Source: Trebouxia sp. TZW2008
Taxonomy: Eukaryota; Chlorophyta; Trebouxiophyceae; Trebouxiales; Trebouxiaceae
Reading direction: 5' to 3'
Assembly: GCA_002118135.1 (NCBI GenBank)
Contig: BDIU01000076.1
Span: 62,001-126,000 of the forward strand
Length of the DNA stretch: 64,000 bases
Position 1 is the first letter of the stretch; each line of letters starts with the position of its first letter. Below the pieces are notes generated by a model. It was not told the DNA's origin. It saw only the letters and a list, made by a program, of their open reading frames with translations, and did not search any database. The position numbers were made by a program, and so were the translations under genes. Positions 1-12,208 of the stretch are shown here, one piece after another.

Positions 1-363
1 CTCATATATAAAAAGCAAACATCATTGCAAGAATGCCACCACTGCTGCTGCCACTGTTGCTGATGCTAACAAAACCGAACACAAAGGACTACAGCCTCTA
101 GCTTAGGTGTCAAATGTGTGCGGCAGCAGCACGACTCACGTCATTGACTAGCACAGCTGGTTAATAGCAAGCTTGAATACTTGCTACTGCTGTACAAATG
201 CACAAGCAATGATGATGGTGGTGCATCTCAATGGCTGTAGCACTTGGAAGGGATGCGGGTTAGGACGACACCATATATTGAGGTGTGACTTGCATCAGTG
301 TTGATAGTGTGTGTGATGACAAGACACCAACAGTGACATTGTGTCTGTGGCTGCAGCATTTAC

Positions 364-3300
364 TTGTAGGAATGGATGCGGGCCGGTGCAGCGTAGATAA
401 TCAGGAAGAGCCAGAACAGCTGGTAGCAGCCCTGCACTATCACGTGCTTCCACATGCTGCGGCTAATGAGGGGTTCGCTGCGTCCATGGGGCTTATCCAA
501 CAGCAAGTCAGGCGTGGGATTCTCTGTGGCCAACGCTGCAGCACATGTCAATGTGTTAGCCGTCAGAGTGCGCCGCAGCAAGTGCAGCCCTGCAACGTCA
601 ACTGCTGTTGCATGCTGCGGCTGATCAGGGGCTTGCTGCAACCATGTGAGATGTCTAGCAGCAGATCTGGGGTAAACTTTTTCTGTTACTGATGCTGCAT
701 CATACACTCATGGGTGAGTTTCACTGCCTGAAGTGCTTCAGCAGCAGGGGGTACAGCATTCCTTGTCGCCGACGTTGTTGCATATGACCTACAACAGCTA
801 TGGTGCTCCAGAGATGCTGCAGCATGCTATGGGATATGCAGGCACATGTCTGCCTGAGCTATATGGCTGAACAGAACAGCCCTCATGCAAAGGCGTTTGC
901 ATACCAGCAGGTTGGACAACTCATTTGCCCCAACAATTGCTGCTTCAGTGGGTGCAGCTGACAGCTGCAAACACACTTGCAGACAGACAAGCATTACTCA
1001 CCCAAGGCAGCCATTGCGTCCATGATCAGATTCACCCACAGAAGTTGCAGCACATTTAGCGGCGTCTCTCCATTAGTCACAGCCGCCACTGCTGCCACTG
1101 CCAGGGCCACAAAGTTGATTGTCAGCTGGAACTGCAGTCATCATACTCTTCTTCAGTCAATGAATTCAGCAGAAATTGCTGCAAAGCCTTTGATTCAGTA
1201 CAGCTGAAAAGCATGCAAGCATCACATGGCTTGTACACATGTAACACAAGACATCAAAAATTGCGGCAGTTTGACTTGATGCATGCTGCAACTTGACTGA
1301 TCAATTGAGATTAGCCAAGCACACTGAACAAAGCGTGTCAGAGTTTGAAGTGCAGCTGCGCAGTCAGCAGAGTTGAGTTATCACCTGGAGGAACTTGCGG
1401 ATGTTGTTGAACACGCTGCGGCCCCAAAGCACTGACTTGACAATGCTGCTGAAGTTATCATCCTGCAGAGCATGCTTTCCGCTGTCTTTAGTGCAAGAAA
1501 CAAGAACAAGAAAAGATTTGCGCCATTGGGCATTGAGCATGACAAGGAAGCACAGTGAGCAGGATAAAAGCTATGGAGGTGTTTGAGGTGCACTCTCTGG
1601 ACAAGAGATGCTGTCATTCACAGCATTGCAAGACTTTGCTGGTGGTGGTGTGTGTGGTAGTCAGATTGACAGGGTTGTGATGCAGCAGACACTGTGTTGA
1701 TACCAGCAGCTACATTGCAACAGTCGGGGTTTGCTGTTGCCCACTTGGCTGCAAGCAATTTTAACTGAGCAGTTTCACAACTATGCATCCATGGTGACAT
1801 GCGCAGCTACACAGTCATTTGCCCAAGCCGAGTCAGGTTGGCAACAGCTCATGATACTGGCATCAGCTGCACAAGCAGTCTGATCAGCCAGGTGACATGG
1901 TCTCAGAGCCACACCATGATGACAATGTCAGCAGCTGCCTTGGCAACTTCTGTGCCAGCAATGCCCATGGCCAAGCCCACGTCGGATTCCTTCAAGGCAG
2001 GAGCATCATTGGTCCCATCCCCTGCATGCAACTTGCACATTTAGTCAGCCAGACCCGTTGGACGCAAAGTCAACTAGCCCCTTCGTGACACAGCACAAGC
2101 TTGCTCAGCCCACTTTGGATGTCTTTGAGGCAGGAGGGTCATTAATTTGATTCCCTGCACGTGGCTCACCCCTGTTTTGTAAGCAAAAAACCAACCAGAC
2201 GCTGCTGACATATCACATGGTCAAGCCCACAACAAATTCCTTCAAGGCATGAGCATCAATGGATCCATCCCCCGCGAATGGTCCCCATGTAGTTCACATC
2301 AAGTCAACCTGATCTTAGCAACATTCATTTAAGTTTGCCTATGACTGACATCTGCTCTTGTCATCCTCGACCAAATCTCACTGACATGTCACATGGACTG
2401 CAGGTAACTTTGTTATCAATTAACATCATTTATTCTGTCCCCTGCATAAATACTCAATAGTGCTGCAAATCAAGTAGCCTAAACCTTAGCGACACAGTGC
2501 AAGCCTCCATATGGCACACACTTCTAAAAAGGTATGTCAGTCAGACTGTGCTGAGGTATCAGAAGCCAGCATACAGCTGAAACCTGGCCACTTTACGGTC
2601 CATCAAATCTTGTGTGCATGTCACATGGAGTGAAAGCAGTACAAATCATCCAGGAGCATCATTGTTGCCCATGCCTGGTGTTGTGTGCATCATCATCATG
2701 TTGTCTGCCATCACATCACATGATGCCATCATAACGTCATGCAGCACAAGACCTGCTGTGCATGCTGTGCTTTGTTAGGCAGACCAGAGTCTTCACCTGT
2801 GACGGCCACAATCTCTCCTTGCTTCTTCAGCAGCTTGACCAGGTTGAACTTGTCAGTTGGACTACTGCGGGCTAGCACCTGCATCAGACGTGCAAAAGGT
2901 TGGCATGACCCCTTTGGCACATGCTGCTGCATGTAACGAGTTCATTGTGCCGCCACAGTGAAACAGAAGTCTATCCAGCTCCAGGCTGAGCAGTCAAAAG
3001 CCCCTAATCCAAGCGCTAAGCAGGCAAAGACGAAAAGAGCGATGCAATAGAAGAATTGATGGAACAAAAAGCAGAATAAGGACAAGGGAAAACAAGATCA
3101 GAATCAACCTGCAAGCAAGAAAGTCGATGCTTCCAAGCAAAGCATGACAAGCAGGAAACCAAAGAAATGGGACGAGACAAAGAACAACAGGGCTGACCTG
3201 TAAGCGAGGGAGCAGCCTGACCAGCTCCTGTTCAGGCATAGTTCTAAAGTTTGGCCCTTCCAAGGCTAAGCCACCATCAGTCAGGATGCCGCATTCTCTT

Positions 3301-6300
3301 GCAATGTGCTGAGCTGTGTGGACGTTGTCGCCTGTCACCATTCTGACCACAATACCAGCACGCTTGCAGGTTGCAACTGCATCTGGCACTTCTTTTCTGA
3401 CGGGATCCTGCACGAGTCCATACACGGGGCCACAATTCATAATATCTGCGATATGCTGTGTTGCCTCTCGCAATGCTGACCATAGTGACCGTCCGCTTGT
3501 AGGTTGTGACTGCATCTGGCATGTTTTCCTGACGGCATCCTTCGAGCGTTTAGACATTGTTGCATTGTAATTTATTAAAACAGGTGCAGCTCACAGACAA
3601 TCAGATGACAATGTGCACATGCGTGAGACTCTTCCTGACTGGACAGCTGAATGCTGTGGGCTCCCCTCTGCAACCCCTACAGGGCTTACACTAACATTGC
3701 AGAGCCTGCAGGTGTGAGAAAAGCTAATGCAGAAGAAGAAGCAAAATAAGCAGATAAAGCAACAAAGCCCTGAGTTTTGGGCACAAAAACGAAAAGCTGA
3801 CCTTGATTCCCAGCATGCAGCAGGCTGTGAGGGGTAGCTGCGGAGGTCCCCCGTCCAGCCCACTCAGGGGGCCCAAAGCTTCAGCACTGACATCAGCGTA
3901 CGCCAAGCACAACGTGCGCAAGCCACGTGAAGCCATGGCTGTCACTGTCTTCAGTAGCTCTGTCCGTGCATCATCTGCACCATTGTTGAAACCATATTAT
4001 GTACGTACAATATTGTACATGCACAGTGTAAGTATGTTAACGATGCATTCAAGCTTTTATACGACAAAAACTGATCATCTTCACCTGAAACTGTCATCTG
4101 AGAGCATCACTGTATGCTCAGCAAACTAGGCAACAGCAACTGCACAGCAAGTAATTGACCAGACTGAGGAGCGATGGGATGTGTAGATGAGTTCAATAGG
4201 AAGCAGAACGTGCCTGAGAGGGGCTGTGGCCCTGAAGGGCTGAGGGCAGATTGGCAGGAGCTCAGCACATACTCTGGAGCGCCCTGCAAACAGCATCAAG
4301 CTGTTGTTTCATGTCAGTGATGTAGTCACGCCAGCCAGTCTACAGCTTCTGTAAGCGGCCATGCAACCTCACAAGGGAGCATGTCAATGACCACCATGAT
4401 TAACTTCTGCAGCGCGGAATCAACAGACAGCTAACGGCACTACAGATCAGCAGGTGATCAGCTTGTTCTGAAGAATTATAGGTGATGTGTCTCTGTACCA
4501 GCATCCATTCCAGACAGGGATGGGAATCAGTACAGTCATCTTTTGCAGCCTGACCTTGACATACAGCCTGTAGCTGTCTTCTCGTTGAGATCGACGCAGG
4601 GAAGCATCAATGCAATGCTAAACGCAAAGCTCGACTCCAAAGATTGAGGCAACAGCTTACACTACAGCCAAGCTCTGGCGTCTGATTCAGATGAGTAAAG
4701 TGAATTTGCATATGGAAGTATGCCGCAAGTCTAGCATGTTGCCAGACAGTACAGTCAAGCTTTGGACAGGCTCAAGACTTGAGTTGACATAGAGCCTGTA
4801 GCTGTCTTCTCCAGTAGAGATGAGCAGCTTAGCCATCTTAGTGGCAGAACTAAAGGTATATACGCAAGCTTACAGATGCATATCATGATAGCATCAACTC
4901 ATGCAGCACATGGGATTTGCCAGTTCCTACAGTGAACTTTTGGGGCTGACCTTGACATAGAGTCTGTGGCTGTCTTCCCCAGTAGAGATGAGTACACTGG
5001 CCATCTTAGGGGCAGAACTAAAGGTGTACACCTTCTGCACTGAGTTCCTGGGAGCGTACCCTACGTCTATGAAAGATGAATGCAGCGCCAGACAATGTAG
5101 TCAAGCTTTTCAGGCTTACCTTTGACACAGAGCCTGTAACTGCGTTCTCCAGTGGATATGTGTACACTGGCTATCTTGGTGGCAGAACTAAAGGTGTACA
5201 CTTTTCTGCACTGAGATCTTGTGAGTGTACCTGATGTCCAGTAGAGATGAATGCAGCGCCAATTAATCTAGTCAAGCTTCAATGGCTCACTTTGAGGTAG
5301 AGCCTGTAGCTTTCTTCTCCAGTTGAGATGACTACACTGGCCATCTTGGTGGCAGAACTAAAGGTATACACTTTCTGCCCTGAGATCTTGTGAGTGTACC
5401 CGATGTTCAGTAGAGATGAATGCAATGCCAGACAATCTAGTCAAGCTTCAAAGGCTCATTTTGAGGTAGAGCCTGTAGCTGTCTTCTCTGGTCAAGATAA
5501 GCACAGCCTCAATGCAAGTGACTGAGATGACAGCTCATATGCTCTAATGTAGAACACAATGCCAGCATACTATCGATGACCCACTCGACAAGCGGATACT
5601 GCCAGTGGCTACGAAATATGGGTGCCTGACCTTCACATAGAGCCTGTAGCTGTCTTCTCCAGTGGATATGAGTACACTGGCCATCTTGGTGGCAGAACTG
5701 AAGGTGTATACTTTCTGCACTGAGTCTCTGTGGGCGTCCCTCATGCCCTTGTAGTCATGGCCCCAGCCTCTCAGCATGAGCAACAGCGCACACTCTGTCC
5801 TGTTACCCACAAATTCGACGCTTCTGACAGTTGAGACTGCTGTGTGATCACCACTGTCAACCAAAAATGCCTGCAGCCCAAATATAAGCTGTCACTTGTT
5901 GGGTACATGGTTTGCGTGAACACAGACTCAGGCTCTGAGCCTGAGCAGCAGGGCAACCTCAGGCCTGTTGCTTCATACTGGGAAAGTTTGACTGCTGATA
6001 CTGCTGCGCGCTAGCTGCGATTCACTGAGAATGCCTGCAGTCTTGAGACAGAATGTTATGTGTTGTGTACAGGCACACAAAGCTTCAGCATTGGCGACAA
6101 AGGAGGATCTGTCCTGTTGCAACGCATTGAGATGTTTGACTGCTGATGCTGCTGCGTGATTGCTGCTCTTCAATGAGAATGCTTGAATGGCTGAGGTGGA
6201 ATGTCACTTTTCACAAGGGTACAAATCCTCAGCATCAGTGCACTTGCCTGTGAGTTGATGGCTGCATTGGCTTTGATCAATTCCAGCTCTGCTGCTGGCA

Positions 6301-9300
6301 GCTCGTTTGCGGCTGGCACCCTGTCATACTTGATGTCACCAAACCAACCCTCTACAACTGTCATCCTGTATAACAAAATACACTGACGTCAGTGACTGGC
6401 AGACAACCTTTTGCAATCATCAGTTTGGCCAATGCAATATTACATGGCAGCTCGATTGCAGCTGTCACCCTGTCATACTTGATGTGACCAAACCAACCCT
6501 CCACAACTGTCATCCTGTTCAACATAAATATTGGGATTTGTGTATTGAATGTGTTGTCTTTCAGGATGTTGTATGTCATTAGCCCGTCAACCATACAGGC
6601 AAGCAGACATTGATGCTACAGAGCATGTGACTGCCATCGAGCAATTGTGGCATACGTCACCTGTTCTCAGCCAGAGTGCCAGTCGTATCAGGGCACATGA
6701 CTTTGCATGATACAACCAGCCAATCAGGCAGACGGAAAGACAGACAATCGACCAGTCAGCCACGCAGACAGATCAACATAGACAGGCAGACAGACAGGCA
6801 GGCAATTTGCTAGACGTGAGACTGCCATCAAGCACTTTGCTACATGGCATGACAACGCTACCCACCTGTTCTCAGTTAGGGTGCCTGTCTTGTCAGAGCA
6901 GATGGCAGTTGCACCACCCATGGTCTCACAGGCTGCAAGCACGCGCACAAAGTTGTTGTCCTTCATCATCTTCTTCATGCTGTAGGCCAGGGAGATAGTC
7001 ACGGCCAAAGGTAGGCCCTCAGGAACGGCCACTACCACAATGGTCACAGCGAAGATGAAGAATTTCAGAGGGCCAGAGACCAGCAAACCCAATGGGAAGC
7101 CATGATTCTGGACCATCCACCTGAAGACCAAAAGCATAATGTCTGAATTAGAAAATGCATGACATGACATTACATGACATGACATGACATGATCGACCAG
7201 CCAACAGTGAGCCCTGGGGAACAGCCACAACCACAGCAGACACGGCAAAGATGAAGAACTTCAGCAAGCCAGAGACCAGCAAACCTAGGGGATATCCATG
7301 ATTCTGAATCATTTACCTGCAGACAAGAGGCAGGGTTCATATGCAGAAGGTGCATAAGATAAACACAGGTGAATGAAGCACGCAACAGCCACTTCGAAAG
7401 GCTTACCTGGCACTGCCGCCATGAGCTCCAGCTGCTGCTGAACAGCAACGTCTATGAACTCAAGCCTGTTGGCAATAACACCGTGCACATTGTTGACATA
7501 TTCTTCTTCACATGTAGAATATCAAAAGTCCTTACAAAGACGCTCTAAAGAAGCCTGCCTGGCGAGACAGGACTTGGGCCACACGCACCTATCATATCTA
7601 CTGGCATGTGCAACAATTACTGTTGTGATTATTATAGTTGTGCACCACTGACATGTGCATGAGCGCTGTAAGGCAACACTGATCTGAGCATCACTGTGAC
7701 GACAGCCTCTCCCAAGCCTAGATTGGCATTAACACCATGCACCACTGTGACATGCGCATAAGCACTGTAATGCAACACTGATCTGAGCATGATAATGGCA
7801 ACAGCCACTCTCGAGCCTAGATTGGCAACAACACTATGGACCACTGTCAAATGTGCATGAGCACTGTAAGACAATACTGATCTGGGGATCATCGAGACGA
7901 CAGCCACTCCTGAGCGTAGATTGGCAATAACACCATGCACCAATGTCACATGTGCATGAGCACTGCAAGGCGACACTGGTCTGAGCATGATTACGGCAAC
8001 AGCCACTCCCAAGCCTAGTTTGGCAATGGCAGCAGCCATTACCTGTTGCAGTTGCCACTAGGCAGTGTGCATGCTCTCAGACTTTATCTCGACCCATACT
8101 GACCTGAGCATAAGTACAATGAAGCAGACCACAGCGACGCCCAAGCCTAGTTTGGCAACGCTGTCAGCCATGAGCTCTAATTACTGTTCAAGAGCAGTGT
8201 CTGTGGCCCCACAGTTTGTGGGCAACAACAGTGTTAACAACTGACCCAAGCATGAGCACTTTGGGCGCTGGTGTTCTCCAAAACTGTCTAGATACATTAC
8301 TTTCAACCGGAGCACAGGCTCAACTTTTATCAGGCAGGGTAAACTCCCCTTGTTTCATACACAACTGACCTGAGCATTAGCACTACGAAGCAGACCACAG
8401 CGACCCCCAAGCCTAATTTGGCAATGCCGCCAGCCATGAGCTCAAGCTGCTGCTGCAAAGGAGTTTCTGACGCCTCGCTCTGGCACATGGCCATGGTCTT
8501 GCCCCACTCACTGTTCACACCCACTGCTAGCACCAACACCCTGCCACAACCCTCTGTCACCTGTAGACAGTGTTTGATCAACTGTTGTTCAGACTCACGA
8601 TATCAGCTCCTATTTGCAGTTGGTCTCTTTGTGCTAGCTCGGCACATGGCCATGGTGTTGCGCTACTCACTGTTCACACCCACTGTTGGCACCAACCCCC
8701 TGCCACAGCCCTCTGTCACCTACGAGCTGTCACTGTCATTCAGTCTCATGGTGATACCTCTCCTGGTCACTGCAGGGGGGTCTCACTTGCCTTGCTCTGG
8801 AACATGGCCATGGTCTTGCCCCATTCACTGTTGGCCCCCACTGCTAGCACCAACACCCTGCCACACCCCTCTGACACTTGCTGACAGTCAAAGTATCTGT
8901 CTGCTGCATTCTTTGATCAGCTGAACTTCATCTCAAAACCTTGTGTCAGCTCCTGCAAGTGCTGCAAGGTGATTGTCACCTGCATCCCATCTTGCAGTTC
9001 ATGTTTGCTCCATTTTTAGGAGCTCCACTCAGCTGCTTCTCAACTGATGTGGCTGTAGATGTATGCATGAGGCCATGGTCTTACTCGTCTTGCTGGTTGG
9101 CCCAAATGCAAACACCAGGACTCTGTCACACTCCTTAGTCACAGGTAATGCAACTAAACAGTCGATGTATGGCCCCTGCTGCTTGCAGGTCGACTGTGGT
9201 GGCGTGTTGGACAAAGTTTGTGCAGGCATGATCTTGCAAGTATCCGTATATGCTGCTGAGACTGCCAGAACGGCACCATTGCCTTGCCACATCTGAGATT

Positions 9301-11658
9301 TGCAGTACGCACATCAAATGTTCAAGAATGTGCCACCTAAGTTCCAAAGCGCACTTGAAGCTCTTTGCACTCTTCTTGATGGGTGCGGATTGAGGGGAAA
9401 TCCACAAAAGGTTGCGTGGGGAAGGCCTGAGGGTGGGCGGATTGGAGGGGGGAAGGGGGGGGGGTGAGAAAGGGGCAGCTTTCAATGAAAGTTACCTGTG
9501 TTCCAGAGCGCACCCATGGCTCATCCACAGTCTTCTTGATAGGGTCTGCCTCTCCTGTCAGTGAGGCCTCGTCTATGATCATGCCATGGGACTCAATCAC
9601 AATCCCGTCTGCACAGGCAGTACACCTCAACCTGAGCACACATCTATGAATATGCCATAGGACACATTGCAGTTGCAGTTGCGTCTGTGCAGGCTATACA
9701 ACTTGAGGCAATACAGCATACCATGAAGCTTGTGCCTTGTGCCTGAAACGACACCTGCAATGACGTTGTCCCAAATTGCCAACACAAGAACATCAAACAC
9801 TATCACATCTTGAACAGCACCTTGGCTAGGGCTTTGCCATTGGCCTAAGCCCTAGGTAGACCCATACCTGCCGTGACCTTGTCTCCAGTGGCCAACACAA
9901 GGACATCACCAACAACCACGTCTGTGTTGGGTACTAGCTTGTTGCTGCCACCTCGAACCACTGTCACATCCACTGCATCCTTCTGAGCATTCAGCTTGCG
10001 GAATTGCTTCTCTTTCTGGAAGTCATTGCCAGCCCCTGCAAGCATACAGATAGCGCACACGTCAGTTCGGATCATCATCAGCATCATCACTTACATGCTT
10101 GCTAGTGAGGTTGTGTGACCCTGCTGGAAGCAATGCACTGCTAGGCGACAGTATGCTCTTTTACCTACAAGGCTGACCACCATGACAGCATGTACAGATC
10201 ATGTGCTTCAGTGAAGCCAATCACAATTCAACATGATCCTATTGCACAATCAGCACACAAGCAAGGTCTCGCCCGTTGCTGTCTCACCAGGCCATTTTTC
10301 CTGAGAATCATGATCAGGACATGTCATATCCAACTTATGAAAGCATGAGCCCTGCTATGTGATGCATAGGTTTCACAGGCAGGTCAGGGCGTTTCTCACC
10401 TACAAGGCTGACCACAATGACAGCAACCCAGATGGCAACGCCTTCAGACCAGGCGTTCTGTTCTCTCTCTTCTTTGATAGCTACCCCCAGAACAGTTGAC
10501 ACCTGCAGAACATGGTGCTTGCCAACAAACTGCCTGCAATACTTGCTTTGGCATGCAACTCGTTATGTGCAATCACTTTCAGGCACGAGCTCGCATGCTG
10601 TCAAAGGTTTACACTGTAGACACTTTTGGTCCTTCTTTGTTTGGATAGCCACCCGCAGAACATTTGAGACCTGCAGGACACGCGTGTACTGAGACAGAGT
10701 GCCTGCTGAGTATGAAGTCTGGTGTGATCAACAGTCTGTTCCCTCTCCACTTTGTTGGCTACCCCAAGAACAGTTGAGACCTGCAGAGCATGTCGTTTGC
10801 TGAGACAGAATGCCTTCCATGCATGATATTTTGCAACATCAGGCGTTTTGTTCCTCTCCTCTTTGATAGTCACCCTTGGAACAGTTGACACCTGGCACGC
10901 ATGGTGTATACTGAATCAGACTCTCTGCAGTGCAGAAGTTTTTGTGCGACAGATTGCTTGAAAGCAGGTTTTGGCATGAGCTAGTCTGCCTACAAAGGCT
11001 CTTCATGGACGCTGCTGATCACCTGGTCCTGATGATTGATTGCACAGCATACATTTAATGATTTGAGTATAGTGCAAGAATGGATTGCAGCTGCAACTTT
11101 TGTTTGCACACCAGCATTCAGCCACTCTGCTCAAGCTTCCAAGTTGTGCTGACTCACCAAAGCAGCCGCCATAAGCAATAGTAGGGTTGGATCTTGCAAA
11201 GCTTCAAACACCATTGACCAAAATGTCCTTGGCGGCACTTCTCGGAAGCGGTTGGCGCCAAACTCAGCTTGCCGGTCCTCAATGCTAGCATGGCTGTCTG
11301 AGTCTATGCCACCTAGTGTGTCACTGTGTAGGGCCTTGGCAATACCAGCAGAACCTCCCAGTTGCTTGACCCCAGCTTTGTCTTTGTTCTGCAGGGACAA
11401 TTGATTTTGAGGCTTGCGATACGGCAATTTTGTGCGGGAACTAGGCAGTTGTGATGAATGCTTTGCGCATCACACCTCATTCAAGGAGCAAAGATCAGCG
11501 CTGCTAACGCCGAAGGCCACTCTGGAGGTCCTGAAAGGCTGTTCACTTGTGCGGGTCGCGTCTGCAAATACCGGCAAGCCTGCCTTAGCTTGTGACGAAC
11601 TTGCGTCATTGATCGATTCATAGCCCTTCGTGCGGCTGAAAGGTACGTAGCTTTTCAT
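364..11658 (-). CDS. P-type Ca2+-ATPase, plasma-membrane (P2B/PMCA) type, 17 exons, 3' end off window
   Basis: ATP-driven calcium export pump. Spliced exons (minus): 11658-11476, 11388-11158, 10502-10400, 10035-9868, 9608-9496, 8560-8370, 7120-6866, 6365-6248, 5870-5631, 4283-4214, 3974-3802, 3407-3198, 2878-2797, 2021-1915, 1462-1385, 1131-1002, 535-364. Phases agree throughout, giving 874 codons plus 2 bases. Visible in order: N-terminal [11 protein letters not shown], first membrane segments, TGEADP actuator loop, VPEGLP in TM4, [12 protein letters not shown] with the phosphorylated Asp near residue 406, [21 protein letters not shown] nucleotide-binding motif, [19 protein letters not shown] hinge, [11 protein letters not shown] and a late membrane helix. 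These are family-diagnostic for PMCA/ACA pumps. The ATG at 11658 opens exon 1, and exon 2 has no in-frame ATG. Introns after exons 8 and 10 appear to be GC-AG. The last TM helices and any calmodulin-binding tail lie beyond the left edge. Family assignment is very secure; exact splice sites are inferred. Confidence 0.93.
590..695 (-). repeat. Decayed copy of ATPase exon 17 5' part
   Basis: On the minus strand this resembles the start of the exon at 535-364, including the stretch encoding PLISRSM, with frame breaks. It lies upstream of the true exon. Confidence 0.7.
2085..2290 (-). repeat. Two decayed copies of ATPase exon 14 5' part ([10 protein letters not shown] exon)
   Basis: Around 2222-2285 the minus strand still reads [12 protein letters not shown], against [12 protein letters not shown] in the true exon at 2021-1915. 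A weaker copy covers about 2085-2165. Both are upstream of the exon, and the catalytic hinge residues are lost. Confidence 0.75.
3478..3570 (-). repeat. Decayed copy of ATPase exon 12 5' part
   Basis: The minus strand repeats the start of the exon at 3407-3198 (gccgtcaggaaaacatgcc against gatcccgtcagaaaagaagtg), frameshifted. It is upstream of the true exon. Confidence 0.7.
4550..5505 (-). repeat. Array of six copies of ATPase exon 9 3' part with donor
   Basis: Copies of the segment encoding [18 protein letters not shown] plus YRLYVK, followed by a donor, lie near 5455-5500, 5285-5375, 5110-5210, 4945-5040, 4785-4860 and 4550-4590. The true exon is 5870-5631. Spacing is about 160-180 bp. Several copies read well ([20 protein letters not shown]), others are truncated. 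All are downstream of the exon. Confidence 0.88.
5940..6175 (-). repeat. Two decayed copies of ATPase exon 9 5' part
   Basis: Minus-strand segments near 6175-6095 and 6020-5945 resemble the start of the exon at 5870 (the region encoding [19 protein letters not shown]), with frame damage. They sit upstream of the exon. Confidence 0.65.
6415..6705 (-). repeat. Copies of ATPase exon 8 5' part and exon 7 3' end in one intron
   Basis: Near 6700-6640 the minus strand reads [12 protein letters not shown] plus a gt donor, a mutated copy of [12 protein letters not shown] in which the catalytic Asp context is altered. Near 6525-6415 it reads [16 protein letters not shown] behind an ag acceptor, a copy of exon 8. 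The order is previous-exon 3' edge first, then next-exon 5' edge. Confidence 0.85.
7190..7330 (-). repeat. Decayed copy of ATPase exon 7 5' part
   Basis: Frameshifted copy of the exon at 7120-6866, covering the TM4 region (AVPQG in place of AVPEG), with a ctgcag acceptor at its 5' side. It is upstream of the true exon. Confidence 0.8.
7632..8180 (-). repeat. Five copies of ATPase exon 6 3' part, about 99 bp period
   Basis: Successive minus-strand copies of the segment encoding [17 protein letters not shown] at about 8170-8100, 8040-7980, 7950-7890, 7840-7790 and 7730-7680. The last four are joined with 99-base spacing, so an artificial 135-codon open frame runs through exon and intron parts alike. 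All lie downstream of the true exon at 8560-8370. Confidence 0.85.
8640..9140 (-). repeat. Three copies of ATPase exon 6 5' part
   Basis: Copies of the segment encoding [20 protein letters not shown] near 9140-9065 ([14 protein letters not shown]), 8880-8790 ([20 protein letters not shown]) and 8720-8640 (with an in-frame stop). All lie upstream of the true exon starting at 8560. Confidence 0.88.
9345..9400 (-). repeat. Copy of ATPase exon 5 3' part
   Basis: The minus strand reads [16 protein letters not shown], a decayed copy of [17 protein letters not shown], downstream of the true exon 9608-9496. A G-rich run near 9448-9462 lies between them. Confidence 0.7.
9645..9805 (-). repeat. Copies of ATPase exon 4 3' part and exon 5 5' part
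   Basis: About 9800-9757 resembles the end of exon 4 (region encoding [12 protein letters not shown]). About 9700-9645 weakly resembles the start of exon 5. Within the intron the order is again 3' edge, then 5' edge. Confidence 0.55.
10160..10195 (-). repeat. Copy of ATPase exon 3 3' end with donor
   Basis: The plus-strand text acctacaaggctgaccac followed by atgacagca matches the exon 3 donor region at 10399-10430. It lies downstream of exon 3. Confidence 0.6.
10590..10900 (-). repeat. Three copies of ATPase exon 3 5' part
   Basis: The minus strand reads [16 protein letters not shown] (near 10890), [16 protein letters not shown] (near 10785) and [16 protein letters not shown] (near 10675), against [16 protein letters not shown] in the true exon at 10502-10400. 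All are upstream of the exon, and two keep a ctgcag acceptor. Confidence 0.9.
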
Positions 11659-12208
11659 CAGGTCAACAGCCCAGAAGGCGCGCTGAGCGGCAAGCTTGTC
11701 CAACTCAAGGATCAACTGGCAGGATGCGAGTCTTGCTACATGTTTCGATGTGTAAAGACGCAATGCATGAGGCCAGGCTTGCGCGAGCCGGGCAGAAGAT
11801 GCTGTCCTGCAGCACAAGTCAATCTGAAGCTAAAGTCATTAGTCATCCGTGTGCACGGATGCTGACTCCATTTTAATACGCCGTACAACACAGTTGCAAG
11901 TAGTAGTTACGGCCAAGATTTTGCCAGAAACCTATGTTTTTCGCCAAACCCTAAGCCACCTCGCTACTGCGGTGCAGCCACGAAACTGTGAAGCCCGTAC
12001 AGAGAAATCATTACGACGTCTACGGTTGCGATCACAGCGTTGCTAGGCATCTGCGCAGTCTCTAGTTGGTGGTAGATCACTTGCCGATCGAGTTCGTGCT
12101 GCCGGGCCGCTGTCAGAACAGCCCGCTGCCACACGTCACTTCGAAGTCACGAAAAATATCTCAACGGAGTGAGCAGCCACGGCGTTTCTGCAGTCCATCA
12201 GGCACGCC
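11659..12208. promoter_or_regulatory. Divergent promoter region between Ca2+-ATPase and RH3-like helicase
   Basis: About 550 bp separate the two divergent start codons and must hold both 5' UTRs and promoters. I see no clear TATA box. A telo-box motif is present (separate entry). Open frames here look incidental. Confidence 0.55.
11946..11954 (+). promoter_or_regulatory. Telo-box motif (AAACCCTAA)
   Basis: Exact AAACCCTAA, 255 bp before the helicase ATG. In plants this element is found in promoters of translation and ribosome-related genes. A nine-base match could be chance. Confidence 0.35.

Noticed and set aside
11131..11427. Calcium ATPase start at 11427
   Set aside because: That codon is TTG within an intron. 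An upstream exon with ATG at 11658 splices in frame.
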